Positions 22,542 through 33,031 of a DNA stretch of 47,363 bases are shown here, piece after piece. The notes below the pieces were generated by a model. The model ran no database searches, had not been told where the DNA came from, and saw only the letters and a list, made by a program, of their open reading frames with translations. The translations under genes were made by a program, and so were the position numbers. Positions within the stretch are counted from its first letter, which is position 1, and each line of letters begins with the position of its first letter. Origin of the DNA: Chara braunii. Lineage: Eukaryota; Streptophyta; Charophyceae; Charales; Characeae. The stretch spans positions 1,593,760 to 1,641,122 of the forward strand of contig BFEA01000309.1 in assembly GCA_003427395.1 (NCBI GenBank). The letters run 5' to 3'.

Positions 22542-22830
22542 GATGCTGGTACCGGCCTGACACGCATGACAAGCAGTCAACCATCAGGTTGGGACGAAAA
22601 CCAACTTAAAACAAACAGGGCTAGTAAAAATTGGGTACTACCTGTCTCACACCAACCCTCTCCCCATTTAAACAATATGGCCCTAACTTTAGCTAGAGGT
22701 TTCTATAGACAATATACATCCTACATAGGCAGAGCCCTCGAAGCCAATCTTAGGCAGACAGTAAACGAGGCCACCAATGTTACTAACCCCCATACTCGTA
22801 TCATACTCCAGCAGGATACAAGGGCGCCCT

Positions 22831-23505
22831 CTACCGGCCAGTTGTTGCACGAACCTCATTCCAGTTTACAGCCTCCCCATCGGGATCATGGGAGCTTGCA
22901 TACGCATCAACCACCTTGACCACGCTTTTGAGTCCTTGGCTACTGGGCAAAAACCTCTGATCCAGATACAGGCCATATATCAATTCGCACGTGTATCGCA
23001 TATACCCCCATTCGCGTGCCTTCATAGCGGTTTCTGCAGCGGCTTCCACCCTTGCCTGTCCCCCAAAGTTTTCTTTTACTAAGACCTCTCGCAGGGTAAC
23101 TCGTAGTGGGGCTGAGGGAAGTGCAAACTCTTTCGCGTACTTGACCTCTACTTGGGTCACCACCTGCTCTTCCCCTCCCTGGGCCCTGCCTCTTGCCCAT
23201 TTTGCGGCGGCTGCCTCAGCTACTCTCAAGGGTTTTGCGAGTAGGCTTTCATGCCCAAGTGCCAACTCTATCCCGTGCAAGACCAAGAATGATGGCGAGG
23301 CGTACAACGTCACCCTTACAATCGCGCAGTCCCGATCATCACTAAGGCCAGACTCGATTCAAATGAAGACCCCTCTATCCATTGGCATGCCCCACCAGGA
23401 AGAGATATACTCTCCTTCTCTGACTTGCCTTAGCAATGATATCTCGAGCCCATCTTCCTTTTTAATGGGCAAGGCCATGTTAGGATCTTCCTTTGCATAA
23501 GGCAT
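22831..23505 (-). pseudogene. pre-gag accessory protein, sixth member of the P family
   Basis: A 225-codon minus-strand frame from ATG 23505 (MPYAKEDPNMALPIKKEDG) to a stop at 22831, with one internal TGA near 23354. It matches the five tandem ORFs of the plus-strand element in length, order and position before gag. GVFI-stop-IES aligns with SFVWIES of P2, so the TGA replaces a Trp. IVRVTLYA aligns with VRLKVTSI. FALPSAPLRVTLREVLVKE aligns with EVPRASGVLHAELPQFM. RYTCELIYGLYLDQRFLP aligns with RGLFWLYTRCVDAGVPP. I recognise no known domain. Function is unknown; its conservation between two separate elements suggests a protein the elements once used. Confidence 0.6.
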
Positions 23506-24795
23506 CCTGAGTTGCTTTCGCTCTGGTCTGGGTTCAGCCCATCACAAAAAACGTCCAGCATACGCCTTCGTTATCATATTGATAATCGCGTTCCAACATC
23601 CCTACCCCTCTTTGAACAGCGATCCAGATGCACAAACTTTAACAGACCATCATAAATCAATAAACGGACGTGAGACACTCATATAAATCCTTGCGGACTG
23701 AATTGTTCAAATACATACTTCAAATACATGGCCCATACAAATATTTCTGACAAGGATAATTATCAAAGGAATATAGTCATCCAACACATAACCCTATACA
23801 AATAAACGTTAGGCAAGCTTACTCAGGTAAGATCTGATGTCTACGGATGAGTTTAATATATAACTCAAAAGAAGTGTCCCTAGACAAGAATAGTCTCAAG
23901 TCCTTAGCCCCAACCCATAGATCAAAAGTGGATGGCCCGAACTTGGAAAGATTCAAGCGAATGCCTAAACATCAATTACAATTCATTGCCCCACCAAGAG
24001 TAGGCAAAAATAATCTAGGTGTTAACTTCTTCACTACTACTCCGCTTGCCTCTAGGATCCGATACCCTCCTTTATAGGGACAGGCGTTATGCAAATTCAC
24101 TACTCCCCGTAGTCCTTTCTATTGGGGCCTGAACACAGTGCTCACTTTATCTCTTTACTGCCTTATACGCATAATTTCAAACATACCACGCAGGACAGAC
24201 CCCAGACTTCCCTGGCTATACAACCCGAACAACCGCTTAGAACCCAGACTCAGGGATCCCATATCCAAATTCCTAAAGTTTTTGGCCTCCTTAACCCAAC
24301 TTTCCTTGAAGCCTTTCAATGACTTCTAACATAATAGGCTTCCTCTACCCATCCTATGCCTCGCCCTAAAACCAAAGTACCCTATCGCACTCTTGGCCAC
24401 TTGGGTAACTCTCCTTAGCCATAATGGGTACCTTATGAGGCCAACTCCCTCAACCAATCATACCCAGTCACATTGGCATCATCCCACGTCAGCTCAACCA
24501 TATCAATTATGCAAAGCATCATCCGAGCCAGTCAACTATTAGGGTAAAAAACGGTACTCAACTCCAACTGCCATCATGCTGGTCAGGGTACGTAAGTGCA
24601 TAATCAAAACGTATCCCTCTCGCACCATCCTCACTGCACCAACCAGAACCCACTCACACGTTCAATCCTCACTCGCTTTCTATCCAACACCTTCAATCGG
24701 TTAACCATAAAGCCCAAAAGCTTCTCACTTTGCCTAGATCTCACATTCCCATACCCGGATGTCATTCCACCAGGGACAACGGTAGGCAACCGTTA
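23506..24795 (-). other. leader between primer-binding site and accessory ORF
   Basis: About 1.3 kb of pyrimidine-rich plus strand with no supported ORF. By position it is the 5' untranslated leader of the minus-strand element. Confidence 0.45.
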
Positions 24796-24813
24796 TCCCC
24801 GGCAACGACGCCA
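24796..24813 (-). other. primer-binding site, tRNA-Asp type
   Basis: On the minus strand, two bases after the LTR end CTCGACA, the sequence is TGGCGTCGTTGCCGGGGA. It begins with the required TGG and closely resembles the plant TGGCGCCGTTGCCGGGGA site complementary to tRNA-Asp, used by many plant Ty3/gypsy elements. One base differs. This fixes the orientation of the minus-strand element and the inner end of its 5' LTR. Confidence 0.85.
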
Positions 24814-24815
24814 CC

Positions 24816-26047
24816 TGTCGAGCGAATCGGTCCGGCACCGCACAGGGCAGCGCGGGACCCTCCCGGCCGCGTCACGCAGGAGTTGGTTTACATCCTTCGT
24901 CGCAAATATACATGAAGCTTCCGCAAGCCGCTCCGGCCGAGTGCGCCAGCCATACGTCCCGCGAGCCCCTACGACAGGATAGGGCCTACGCAAGGCACGA
25001 CTTACCTCCACCTTACGGGATCTATCACCTCCCTTCGGTGGGTGTATCCCCGCCGAGCTACCAATCCACAGTATGAAAGCTGATCAGTTGCAATCGCAGA
25101 GGTGGACCAGCCGAGGGCGTTTCTCGTTCGTTGTAGCATAGGGTGTACGCCCGGTAATACGCCTCTATCGGACCCGCACACGAACCGACATCTTGGGGGG
25201 TTGAGGTCCCAACCGAGGCCCATCGTCGGTCGACTAGGACGCATCCCACTCACCACGCATACACCACTCTACGAACGCAAAAATAAAACTCATACACACG
25301 ACACACATACGAAACGACGCAACAAAAACAACGCGACAATGCTCCTAGCCCCTCGGTAGCCATCCCATAACTTTCCGGTGCAGAAATCGGATAGGCGTCG
25401 TGCACGAGACTTGATATAAGACCGCGCGGACGTAGGGCTAACTGATATCGACTCGCAATGCAAACGTACGCAAGCAGTCGCAATGATGGTGTACTATGTA
25501 GTACCCATACTCATGCGGTCCTCGTTAATCTCGAGGGTCGCATTCGACACTCAAGTGTCGACTGACACTCGCCTTGAGGGCTAATCTCTCGACGCTGGAC
25601 AACCGCCATGCGCGGTTGAAGACGACACACCCTCTTCTGCACCCTGTGCAGAGTGGGTGGTACACAGGTCCATACCTGTGGTGGCAGTCGTTTCTTATTA
25701 CCCTGGAGATGAGCCCCACTCTAGGCCAGGATAGAAGTCAAGGGATTTGACTTTGACGGCTGTCACGGACTACAACGTCCAACCATAGAAACCTAAAAGG
25801 CAAAGAATGACAGAGAGTCTTCCTTCTCTCTCAACCCATAATCTGGCTAGCCCTTGCACACGATCATAGTAAGTCGCGCGCATACCCAAGGCACATATAA
25901 ATATATACATAAGGCTTATTTATATAGGACGATCACTTCTCATAGTCACAGTGGGACTCCTCTCAGCCATGTATGTATGTAATCGCAAGCAATTACATCC
26001 AGAGTCCGAACCACAACCATACCCGCAATCACATCAAAGATTCAACA
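24816..26047 (-). mobile_element. LTR-A copy, minus orientation (5' LTR)
   Basis: On the minus strand it runs from TGTTGAATCTTTG (26047) to CGCTCGACA (24816), 1232 bp, followed directly by the primer-binding site, so it is the 5' LTR of the minus-strand gag element. It is diverged from the plus-oriented copy at 13009-14794 by eye at the 15-20 percent level and lacks that copy's doubled segment. The two are therefore not a recent LTR pair. It retains GTTATGGGAT promoter-proximal sequence, the GTGTCG hairpin (about 25548) and GGAGGTAAGT near its 3' end. No matching 3' LTR in the same orientation is present in the window. Confidence 0.8.
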
Positions 26048-26594
26048 AAGGTTCACGCACTACACGGGGTCAACTTCAACCATTCTCTATGCTCATACCC
26101 TTTGTTTTAGCCATACAAACCTCACTCTTGTGCAACTCCCCAAAAAAACAATACTCTGTACTTTAGTTAAATGGCCATTCAATAAAGTCCGGGTGCAAAC
26201 ACAATGAAACAATTCAAACCACAGGGTTAAAACCTGTTAGTTGAGTGACAAGAATGAATTGGAGTTGAATCGTAAACCGACAAATCGGCAACCGACCTGT
26301 TATCAGTGATAACAGAAGATGATCCTTGTGGATTAGGCTGAAACTAGTCCAAGTCCTGAATCAAATGGTGAAGAGGATCTGTAACACAAAACATGTCAAT
26401 CCCCAGGCTAAACCTATAAGTCAGTGAAGAATAATCTCCACACCATGATCTCACGACAATCGCTTTACTTAACTAAGCCAGAATCTACCTCTAAGCCAGT
26501 GCCCAAAGCAAAGGTAGAGCCTGGCATAATCTTCCCTACACAGAGTGGATTGCCATAATTGCCACCTGTCAAAATATAACCTATCTCCTTAAAC

Positions 26595-26875
26595 TGAAAA
26601 AATTTCGGCAGCGCTTCCCGCAGGAACAGTGCCTTTTCATAATTTATATCAGCCCGAATATGAAAACAGAAATAGTCTTTGAGTTTCCAAAGTCTAATTT
26701 TCTCCAACTCCCTGAATTAACAAAAAATTGGGCAGCACTCCCCTTAGAAAAGGAGACTTTTCAGATTTTTACTAAGCCATATATCAACTTTAGACAAGTT
26801 GAACTTTGAAAAGTCGAAAAGTTGACTAACTCCTTGGATTTGCAGAATTTCGGCAGCGCTTCCCGTAGAGAAAGT
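26595..26875. repeat. three tandem repeats with an AATTTCGGCAGCGCTTCCCG core
   Basis: Units of about 122 bp with an AACTCC(T/C)T lead and the core AATTTCGGCAGCGCTTCCCG at 26601, a diverged form (AAATTGGGCAGCACTCCCCT) at 26726, and a near-perfect copy at 26846. An inverted pair, AACTTTAGACAAGTTGAACT-like, lies between the last two. Function unknown. Confidence 0.75.
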
Positions 26876-27187
26876 AGCTTACCAAAATTTATCCTAAGGC
26901 AAGTATAGCAAAAACTCCCAGAAAATGCAGAAGTTGACCTAAGTAAAAATAAAGTTAGATCAGAAAATGCAGAAATTGAACTAACTCCTATCGCTCTAGC
27001 ACGTGGCGAGCAACTACAACAACTACCTATCAAACTGAAACTCAGACCAAGTAGTAGCCTCACTCGCTCACCTGCAGGCCAAACCACAAAGGTAAGTACT
27101 CTCACCATCCCCAAGTCAACTTAGCAGACAATAGCTCATAATCTTTCAATGCTTTAACCCTTTATACCCGGCTTACATAAGGCGTAA

Positions 27188-28105
27188 AGTCAGGCCATCC
27201 AATCTTATGGAACTTGCTTGACTCAACCATTAAGTATACACAAACAGGTTGCACAACTACTTTTCTCTTCCTTTGCGCACATTAGTAAGTCATTCATCTT
27301 AGAAACAATGCCTAGTCGCCCTGAACTGTTTAATATCCAAGTTTATATATACCTCTCTGAACTTAGTGTTCAAAAGCAGGGCGTAGGGCTGAGCCATTCA
27401 TCTTAGAAACAAAGCTCAGCCTGTCCAAAGTTACCTTCATTTATATTCTTAATTATACTCTCTTCACGTTTATGATAAGCTATAGTCAGGCCACCCAATC
27501 TTATGGGATCCTGTCTGACCAGCCTGTTCTTAAGTAGAATAATAATAAAATATAGCCAAATTATAACCTTTTGGGTTCCAACATGTGCGAGGCATTGGGT
27601 CAGACCATCCAATCTTATGGAACATGTCTGGTCCTCCGCAAGGTTCATTTCTCTCTGATCCATCTGTGTGCGGCATGAGTCCAAAGTCATCCAATCTTAT
27701 GGAACATGCTTTGTCCGCAGCAGAAATTACTCCCTCAGAATAAAACAAACAAAAAAAGTCGACCCATTCATCTTAGAAACAAAGCTCAACCCTTTTTTTC
27801 TCAGCACAAAAAAAAACAGAGTACTTTGAGTTAAACCCAGAGACTGTTCAGAAACCTCCCTGAAATAAACAACGACCAGATCATCCAAACTTATGGAACA
27901 ATGCTTGGTCCTCAAGTTTGCACAATCAAAATCCCACAAAACAAATAGCCAGACCATTCATCTTAGAAACAAAGCCTGGCGAAATTAAATAAACACAACG
28001 GCCAAGCCATTCATCTTAGAAACAAAGTTTGGTCTTTTCAGAAAACAGAATAAACACAGCAGCTAGACCATCCAAACGTATGGAACCATGCCTGACTCTA
28101 TAAGA
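27188..28105. repeat. array of eleven hairpin-forming units
   Basis: Eleven units of about 33-37 bp lie at about 27188, 27286, 27388, 27485, 27599, 27682, 27758, 27874, 27948, 28000 and 28072. There are two loop types: CCATCCAATCTTATGG (which itself pairs CCAT with ATGG) and CATTCATCTTAGAAACAAAG (pairing TTC with GAA). Outer arms differ between units but stay complementary: AGTCA/TGACT, GCTGAGC/GCTCAGC, CAGAC/GTCTG, CAAAG/CTTTG, GACCA/TGGTC and GCCAG/CTGGC. Units 7 and 11 pair poorly. Sequence between units is unrelated and A-rich. Confidence 0.85.
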
Positions 28106-29674
28106 TCCTTCCAATCTCAAGCGAAACCACCTTTCTCCCAACCTTCCCCCTGATGCAATCCCTTGTAACAATCTGCTTTCAGGCAGTCAAAAAATTGAAA
28201 CTGCCATTACACACGTATTCCTTTACTTCGTCTGGTTTGTGTTCTGACAGTCAAAACAAAAGTCAAAGTAGGGGTGCATGCAATGTACTCAATCAAATAC
28301 AGAGGGATGTACAGATAGGGGTTATACTTAGGTATATAGAGGAGAAACAATAGTTACCTTTCAGTTCCCTGCCTCCAGAACTCCTTCAAGGTTCCGGCAA
28401 AGCTCCCGCAATCGGTGGGGCAAACCTCCCACGGAGACCTTGGCGCTGATTACGGGTTGCAATCCCGCCTGCCGCCTTCCTCTCAGATCAAGATTAGACT
28501 TAGAGTAAGAAGGATTGAAAGAGAGGGTTTTAGACTCTCAGATCCAAGAGAGGTGCACCTAGACTTGAATGAGAGGGCCTTGGTCCCTTCACTCGCCTGA
28601 GGGCCCCGCAATGATGGCCAAACAGTAACAGCTTGGTCAAACTTAAGTCTAACCGCCGAAGTCAACTTTCTGATGACCTCCCGGTTCGCAGCAATACTCT
28701 TCTGCAAAAAGCTTTGTCCCTTCACCGAGATCTCGACGCCGAGTTGCGTGAACTATGGGTGGGTCTGCACTCTCGCAGTTCACCTCCGGCTAACTCGACC
28801 AGCCCGATAAACAGCGCACCAGCAGCGAGTAAGCTGCAGTCTCCATGACCTTGCTCCTTACCCCTCCATACTACAAGGGAGCCTGCATCCTCGTGGCTGG
28901 TCTCCAACAACTCCTTACGTGAGGGCCAAGAGTACATCGCCCATAGGTAAGTTTCCAACCCGCAACCTGCATGTGGCCTACTGGTTTAAGTGGTAGGTTC
29001 CCGCTCCCGAACTCACCTCCCTATCCAGCGGAATGAAACGACGCCTCGATCCGTAGGTAAGTCTCCATCTACTCACCCTGACCCACACTTCTCTCGTGGG
29101 TAAGGCCGGCAACATACGAATCAAAAGATCAGTCCTCACTTCCTCGGCAGGGCCTGCACGACTCCCATCCTTCGAACGAGCCGCGCACCATGCCGTCAGG
29201 TCCGTATCCAACTTTGCAGATCACCTCGTTATTCAGATAGGCGAGCTCCCATCCTGTAGCCGCCCTCCCGCCGCTTCCTCTGTCAACACGGGCAACGTAC
29301 CACTCTATTGGTAAGTCCTCCCCGGTAGCTAACTCTGGCTATTGCCCCCGCTCGGTGGACTGAGCATCTCACCGTTTCGCCAGCAAGGCGCCCCCCCCCC
29401 CGTTTTCGGTTACAACCCGGGATCGGACCTCTCGTTTAAACCATGGCCGGGTGCACCTCACCGGCCAGCAGGTAAGTTTCCAATACAACGGCTAGCCCCG
29501 CACTGCTTCCATCAACCGCATATTAAGCAGAATCGAAGGAACGTACGGCCTGACCATGGGCGGGTACACCGCCAAACTCCCCTCTCATCTTAAGCTCGGG
29601 GCTGCCGCTCGACTTTCGGTCCACCCGACATCACTGCTTCTCCGCCGGCTACGAGGTAAGTCTCCGTTAGCTCT

Positions 29675-29681
<7 letters not shown>

Positions 29682-29737
<56 letters not shown>
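29682..29737. repeat. (CT)n microsatellite in repeat B
   Basis: Complete counterpart of the gapped tract at 16048-16279. Confidence 0.95.
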
Positions 29738-29738
<1 letters not shown>

Positions 29739-30251
29739 TTCTAACAACTGTCTCTCATCTGACACGCCCAACTGCTTCTCTCCACCTCGATACGCAAGGC
29801 TCTGACCTCCAGGTAAGTCTCTCTCATCGCTCCCTGCCGGCAACACTCTTACAGAAGTCGCGGTCCAAACCCGAATGAATGTTCTGCCAAAACACAGACA
29901 GATTCATTCACAATTTCACAGCTCCAAATTGATTCTCCCTCACGTAGCCCAGAGTAGTTGCCCAACTAAGTCCACGCTCCCAACTTGAAAGCTGACCACA
30001 CCACTGTGTTCGCAATGGCCCAGAACCTCATACTAGCCTTTTCCTGTACTCGATTCCATCAAGAATCGGCCCGGATATCCTTTTCCTGTTCCCGCCATAA
30101 CTCTCTTCCCTCATACCACCTTCCCGCAGTCATCTTTCGTACTAAATCCTAATCTACTAACCCATCGCGAATACTAACTCCACCATCATACTCGCGCCGC
30201 CCCAAAACCCCTATTTCGACACTTGGTTCCCCTGATTTCGTCACAGATAGG

Positions 30252-30638
30252 GTAGGAACCTAGGTTGTTGGATCGGACGTCCGGGACCCCCCTGACCGTC
30301 CGGGATGTCCGACCGGACGTCTGGTCGGACGTCCGACTGGACAGGGGTTGTCCGATNTAGCGNAAAAAAAAAAAAAAAAAAAAAAAAAAAAACGTTCTCA
30401 GAAAAATCTGAAAACAATACACGTTATGAAACATAACAATACAAGCAACTTTTGCCTTGGAGTCATGTTCAAATTCACAGTCAATCATGAGTAAAAAATC
30501 AAAAATCGATAAAACAATATTTATTTTTTTTTCGAAAAAAAAAACTTTTTTTTCCGGACGACGGGGGTACCGGACGTATGGGGGAGACGTCCGGGGGAGA
30601 CGACCGGCCCCCGGACCATTGGTAACCTAGGTAGGAAC
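30252..30638 (-). mobile_element. hAT-like MITE E3 with 8-bp target duplication
   Basis: The element spans 30260-30630 (371 bp). It starts CTAGGTT and ends AACCTAG. GTAGGAAC is duplicated at 30252-30259 and 30631-30638. The left copy of B has one uninterrupted GTAGGAAC at 16781-16788, a clean empty site. Subterminal regions are full of CGGACGTCCG-type words. The core, read in reverse, has GACTCCAAGGCAAAAGTTG and TTTTCAGATTTTT, matching E1. Two ambiguous bases (30357 and 30363) flank a long A run. No coding capacity. Confidence 0.92.
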
Positions 30639-32427
30639 CCAATCCTTCTTCCCCCCAGCATCACTCCTCCCGCTATGGCTCATCGCACCTTCTTTCTCTA
30701 CTAACACCTGATCCACTAACTCCCTACCGAAACCGACTCCGCCATTGTGCTCGCGATAGCCGATAACCCCCGTCTAGCATCTTAAATCCCTCGATTCCGT
30801 TGGGAATCTAGTAAGCTATGCAACGTTACCTCCGCCATTTCCATCTCCCCTTTCCCTCCGAATGCATCTGACGCGTAATTCGCTCAGATTCTTTTCTTCC
30901 TTCTTTCGTATTCAATGCCTTTGCCCCGCTACTTCTCCGCTTGCCTTTGCCCCCTGCGCCCATCCCTTCATCACCGGTATCGTGGACTTCCCGACCTCCC
31001 TTTGTTTTCGTTGTCTCCGCAAGTGCTGGCTCCAGCCTGCAGCGCCCGATCCCATGGTCGTGCGCTAGACTGTCCAGCGACCCGTATTGCCACACGCGGG
31101 CTTTCGGAGGGCGCACTACCAGACGGTTCGACTAGTCCTTCACCCCTATACCTGCGTTCAACGAACGCCTTGCGCGTCGGCCTCCACTACGGCCTCCCCT
31201 ACAGTCCCTCAAGGCCACCCTACTCAGGTCGGCTAACTACTACCCGACCTCTGGGACGTGGGTCCTACTTTATACCCGCGGCACTAATCCCAGGTGCAGC
31301 AGACCCCCGCATAGATCTTGGAGGTAGTGGCACTTCCACTTAAGCGAGATTCTGCAGCTCGAGGCAGAAAAACGTTCTGCGTGAGCAGCCAGCGCCCAAC
31401 CAGCCCCTTCAGTGGGCTCCCATCCAGCGCCCCCGGCCCATTATGTCTAGGCGTGGGCCACCACCCATCGGACCTAAACGGCATACTCACACTCGGGCTT
31501 TCCCACGACAGCCGTGGAAAAATTGGTGGTGCCCCTATGGGAGATCCATGCCTACACAAGCTTCATCCGCCTCACGGCCAGCGTCTTGAACACGTAGAAA
31601 CCCGTTGGTGGACCAGAAAAAGGAGCGCCCTCAAGGTTCTCGACCGCCGTGACAACCTTTAAACCAAACGCTGCGTTAGAACCCCGCCGACGGCAACCCC
31701 AAGGGGGATAGCCCCGTCGGGCTCTTCACAGCACTCAAATGTCCCCACGTCGCCGCCGCTCGGCCTCGATCCTTGGATCATCTTGACAAAAGTCTAATGT
31801 TGTAACCAATACAACTAGGTCCAAGGCTGACCTAGCTCTGGCGGAAGCCTAAATAACCGGACACCTAACGACGCACCGATCTACCGAAACATCCTAACCC
31901 TGCACATTGGCCTATCGACCGAACTGTCGACCACAAACCCGCGCGCCCACCGCGCGACTATACGGAATCATGCCGCCGTCGACGTTGTCCTCCGTATGCA
32001 TGCGCTAGTCACAGGTAAATGCACCAATCAAAAATAAATAAAATAAAAAACTCTGGTCGGCGACCAGGCCGACTCTTCAATCATCAACAATCAAAAAGAT
32101 CACGCGCACCTCAAGTTTGTGCGCCCACACACTCTTTATTCTAGTCACCCACTCGGCCAACATAAGCTACAAATTCAACCGCGCCTTTCACAGATTAGTT
32201 AAACTTTAAACCAACCCAAATTTTTGTCACTTGCAAAAACCAGGGCGGATACCCTTGTAAGGGTATTCGCGCCGACACCGCTCCAGCCCCGCTTGCGACT
32301 TCGGCCCTTGTTGCTGCAAGATAATTCAGGTCAGTCTTTGCTGGGGAATGTAACATTTTTTCTTAGTATGTTTATTTCAAAAATCTATTATTTAAGAGGG
32401 CGGGACAGTATGCTTGTAGGGGTTTGA

Positions 32428-33027
32428 ATGAGGGTGAAAAACAACCAAAGGGGGGGAAGAAGAGTCGTAAGGGAAAATAGGGTGATAGGGTCCGCACACG
32501 GGGGTGAGAGAGTGGACGCAAGGGGGAGAGAGGAAAGGGTTACTCGAGAGGGTCCGAGAACGCTGTCAATCTGGGATCCTAGGGGGTCGCCGAATATCCT
32601 CGACCAGCACGGGTTGTGGACGGCGCCCGTACGGGGTATATCTTCCGTACGGGAAAGGGGTTCACGAGAGGGGCCGGGGGTTTCGGTTCTCGATCTACGA
32701 GGTTTGCGGGCGGGACCCGCTCGAGAGACGCCTCCCGCGAGGGAGCGGGGTCCTCAAGCGGGAGCCGTTTGGGACTTGGGGGTGAGGAGAGTGGTGCTTC
32801 GGGTTCCTGGACTAGGGGGCGAGGAAACCACAACTGCCGTCGTGAACGAGGGGGATAGGGGGCTGCCTCGGGAAAGAGAAGCGAGCGACATGTGGGGGGC
32901 CTTGGACAAGGGATCAGAGGACGGGTCTTGGGTGGACCGGTGCCTTGCCGATTTCTTGGACTCGGGCCTAGGGGATTATTGGGATTACGAAAACAAATTT
33001 TGCAAGGTGTCAAGAACCACAAGGTAA
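32428..33027 (+). CDS. unknown Arg/Gly-rich ORF ending at a splice-donor consensus
   Basis: An ATG-started frame of 199 codons with a low-complexity Arg/Gly/Glu-rich first part (GGRRVVRENR, REERVTREGPR) and a more ordinary acidic C-terminus (WVDRCLADFLDSGLGDYWDY). Its stop is the TAA inside AGGTAAGTA at 33023-33031, which is also a perfect 5' splice-donor sequence. The frame may therefore be the first exon of a spliced transcript rather than a complete gene. I recognise no domain, and an Arg/Gly-rich frame can arise by chance in purine-rich GC-rich DNA. Confidence 0.3.
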   Translation: MRVKNNQRGGRRVVRENRVIGSAHGGERVDARGREERVTREGPRTLSIWDPRGSPNILDQHGLWTAPVRGISSVRERGSREGPGVSVLDLRGLRAGPARETPPARERGPQAGAVWDLGVRRVVLRVPGLGGEETTTAVVNEGDRGLPREREASDMWGALDKGSEDGSWVDRCLADFLDSGLGDYWDYENKFCKVSRTTR

Positions 33028-33031
33028 GTAT

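Larger units (their letters stand above)
28407..32277 (-). repeat. long direct repeat B, right copy (candidate LTR)
   Basis: Homologous to 14796-18440, differing by scattered substitutions, small indels, a shorter (CT)n tract and the inserted MITE E3 (30252-30638). It carries the same terminal palindrome (ATACCCTT/AAGGGTAT at 32249-32266) and the same GGTAAGT motif series. If B is an LTR read on the minus strand, this would be the 5' copy and 26048-28406 its leader, but no primer-binding site follows at 28406, where the sequence reads GGAGCTTTGCCGG on the minus strand. Alternative: part of a larger duplicated repeat family of unknown class. Confidence 0.7.

Noticed and set aside
13009-26047. 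LTR-A copies as the two LTRs of one element
   Set aside because: They are in opposite orientation and visibly diverged, one lacks a primer-binding site, and no target duplication matches.
27188-28105. CRISPR array
   Set aside because: Units are imperfect hairpins of two classes with irregular spacing, in eukaryotic retroelement DNA; there is no cas gene.
28380-28410. Primer-binding site after repeat B
   Set aside because: No TGG-started tRNA complement was found on either strand at the inner edge of the right B copy.
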